The position numbers were made by a program, and so were the translations under genes. This document shows positions 6,259-8,066 of a stretch of DNA of 8,066 nt, one piece after another. A model generated the notes under the pieces. It saw only the letters and a list, made by a program, of their open reading frames with translations. It did not search any database and had not been told where the DNA came from. The stretch is from Ignavibacteria bacterium UBA4661 (GTDB taxonomy: Bacteria > Bacteroidota > Ignavibacteria > Kapaibacteriales > UBA4661). The stretch is from assembly GCA_002405405.1 (NCBI GenBank), contig DHLT01000120.1, forward strand, positions 2,739 through 10,804. The letters are read 5' to 3'. Within the stretch, counting starts at the first letter, position 1. Every line of letters begins with the position of its first letter.

Positions 6259-8066
6259 ATGCAACGATTTCTACGGACATATAGCATCCTTGTTCTTCTG
6301 ATCATGCTCCTTATGGGTAGGATTGATGTGTATAGTCAGTCACCCTGTGATCTCGATAACCAGTGTGTCGGTAATGCGCTAACCCTGCGAGGAACATTGT
6401 CATCGTTGCAGTTTGCACAAGTTGAGCGTATTGTCGGTGGGCGTGTGGAGCGTTCTGCCGTACTAGACTCTGTGCGAGGAGCATTTACTTTTGAGTCGCA
6501 CATCTTGGTGAATCGACAAGTCGGAAAACGGCAATTCATTGCAGGAAGTTGGGGTATCAATGCCGACCAAAATGATATGTGGCGTGTCTATGTAGAGGAT
6601 ATTGGCAGTGCTACGACGGCAGATATTGTCTTTGAAGTTGATGACCCAAATCAACAGCTCGGTGCTGCTGATAATGTTGTTGTGCGGTTACGTGTATCCA
6701 ATCTATATGCGCAGTGGCATCATTGCTCTGCTATTTTTGATGGAAGAAATCGCACCGTGAGTATGGTTGTTGATGGTCGCTTAACCACAACTGCAAGTAT
6801 TGGCTTTTCTGCATTACTGAATGCTGATGATCGCGTACCTACACAGTTTGGGAGCATTTCCGGTATCAATGCTGATGCGGCGATCAATACACCCTTACAA
6901 GGGCAAATGGACGAAATTCGCTTATGGAATCGTGCGGTACCGATAACGGCACTTGCATGTCAGTCAGAGCAGTCTTTAGAGGGTAATGAAAGCGGACTGA
7001 TTGGCTATTATCGGTGCAATGGAAGTGATGTACAACGCCAGTTGTGCGATGCTACGGGACTTAATCAGCCGGGTCCACTCATTGGTGCAACACTTGAAAC
7101 AAGTAATCGAATATTGCCTGTAGTACTGGCAGTACAACCTATGGCAATCGCGCAAACACTCCAATGCGATACAGCGACGGTCGTAAACATAACACTTCGT
7201 AACACAACAGACTGCCCACAACAGTACTTCGCATATATCGTGGGCGATCCGGCACAATTTTCATTACAAACACCGCAAACCATTATCATAGCACCGCGAG
7301 AAAGCACGACATTGTCGGTTCGCTTTACTTCGGCACTGGCGGGTCTTTTTACAGCATCGGTGGTCGTACAGAGCAGTAATCGATGTGGCGGTGTAACATC
7401 AATTCCTATCGAAATCAGCAGGAAGAATGATCTTGTCTTCTCGGATAATATTCTTCGTTTTGACCCACTCTTAGGTGGATGTGCCAGTTTTCGTGAGCAC
7501 GAGCGGACACTAACCATGTACAACTCATCAACACAAACAATTACGATCAGTTCGATACAACTCGCCGGTAGCAGTGTACAAGTGTTTTATCCTGATCCGA
7601 TACCAATGCCTTTGGTATTGAATCCGGGTGAGGGGCGTAATCTTCGGATTGTCTTTCAACCGCCGATTGACTCTACACGGCAGTTTAATGATACACTTTC
7701 TATTCGTTCGAGCGATTGCCGATTCACACAACGAATCCCATTAGAAGCTGTGCAATATGAGATTGTTCGTGTTGGTGCATTCTCAGTGAATAATCCTCGC
7801 TTTACCCAACCCATTACATTCCCCAATGAATGTGTCGGGCAGGTAGGAAATCCTTTTAGCTATATCGTAGTGAATTATGTTACGAATGCAACCTTTTTGA
7901 TTGATACGATTATTGTACCACGAGGTTTTGTTGGGCGGCGACAAACCTATCCGATTCGTGTTGCTCCTGCATTAGTTGATGCTAATCAATTTGTACGCTT
8001 TCAACCGCTCACGAGTGGTGTAACGCAAGGCACAGTGGTTATACGTGGTCGATTGGAAGGTAATAC
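6259..8066 (+). CDS. Large secreted LamG-like and choice-of-anchor D repeat protein (C-terminus beyond the window)
   Basis: The frame opens at ATG 6259 and has no stop before the window ends, giving 602 codons so far. MQRFLRT plus a hydrophobic run (8-20) and DVYSQ form a Sec-type signal peptide with cleavage near residue 26 or 27. Residues about 48-275 look like a LamG/concanavalin A-like jelly roll: WHHCSAIFDG (153-162) matches the usual WHHVAxxxDG strand, GQMDEIRLWNRAV (215-227) the GxIDExRIWNRAL block, and GLIGYYRCN the closing strand. From about 288 onward come at least three beta-sandwich repeats of about 105-117 residues, resembling choice-of-anchor D (ASPM/SPD-2/Hydin-like) domains, each opening with a Cys (303, 408, 525). 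Such proteins are usually cell-surface adhesins or matrix proteins carrying a T9SS tail, which here would lie past 8066. No Shine-Dalgarno is seen. Ligand unknown. Confidence 0.88.
   Translation, partial: MQRFLRTYSILVLLIMLLMGRIDVYSQSPCDLDNQCVGNALTLRGTLSSLQFAQVERIVGGRVERSAVLDSVRGAFTFESHILVNRQVGKRQFIAGSWGINADQNDMWRVYVEDIGSATTADIVFEVDDPNQQLGAADNVVVRLRVSNLYAQWHHCSAIFDGRNRTVSMVVDGRLTTTASIGFSALLNADDRVPTQFGSISGINADAAINTPLQGQMDEIRLWNRAVPITALACQSEQSLEGNESGLIGYYRCNGSDVQRQLCDATGLNQPGPLIGATLETSNRILPVVLAVQPMAIAQTLQCDTATVVNITLRNTTDCPQQYFAYIVGDPAQFSLQTPQTIIIAPRESTTLSVRFTSALAGLFTASVVVQSSNRCGGVTSIPIEISRKNDLVFSDNILRFDPLLGGCASFREHERTLTMYNSSTQTITISSIQLAGSSVQVFYPDPIPMPLVLNPGEGRNLRIVFQPPIDSTRQFNDTLSIRSSDCRFTQRIPLEAVQYEIVRVGAFSVNNPRFTQPITFPNECVGQVGNPFSYIVVNYVTNATFLIDTIIVPRGFVGRRQTYPIRVAPALVDANQFVRFQPLTSGVTQGTVVIRGRLEGN

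Noticed and set aside
7065..7523. 152-codon minus-strand frame, the longest antisense frame here
   Set aside because: It lies wholly inside the LamG/anchor-D gene, whose + strand reading has clear domain motifs; the antisense translation is Cys/Ser/Thr-rich with no recognisable family.

Overview
The window looks like chromosomal DNA of a member of the Bacteroidota/Chlorobiota (FCB) group. The evidence is a C-terminal domain resembling a type IX secretion (T9SS) sorting signal, OmpA-type outer-membrane proteins, and Cys-containing choice-of-anchor D (ASPM/SPD-2/Hydin-like) repeats behind a LamG-like domain. Intermediate GC and the DUF1800/DUF1501/anchor-D combination made me think of the Kapabacteria/Ignavibacteria side of the group. 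That placement is inference, not something the sequence proves.

Layout: the 5' end of uvrA (nucleotide excision repair) runs leftward off the window from 382. A 427-bp divergent intergenic region (383-809) follows. It holds a perfect 17-bp palindrome over a plausible uvrA promoter, two mutually exclusive hairpins, a second palindrome and a possible 26-codon leader ORF. From 810 to the right edge four genes lie on the + strand with gaps of 83, 70 and 52 bp and no convincing terminator between them, so they may form one operon. They are an outer-membrane beta-barrel protein with two OmpA-like modules (810-2837), a DUF1800 protein (2921-4528), a DUF1501 protein with a twin-arginine signal and a T9SS-like tail (4599-6206), and a large secreted LamG-like plus anchor-D repeat protein that is still open at 8066 (6259-8066).

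Working together: DUF1800 and DUF1501 genes are a recurrent neighbour pair of unknown function, and DUF1501 belongs to the alkaline-phosphatase-like fold group. Here the pair sits between an outer-membrane/peptidoglycan-anchored protein and a large probable surface adhesin. The cluster therefore reads as a cell-envelope/surface module: an anchor, a cell-surface metal-dependent hydrolase-like protein with its DUF1800 partner, and a carbohydrate- or protein-binding surface protein. This joint role is inference. I saw no tRNA, rRNA, CRISPR array, insertion sequence or phage gene.
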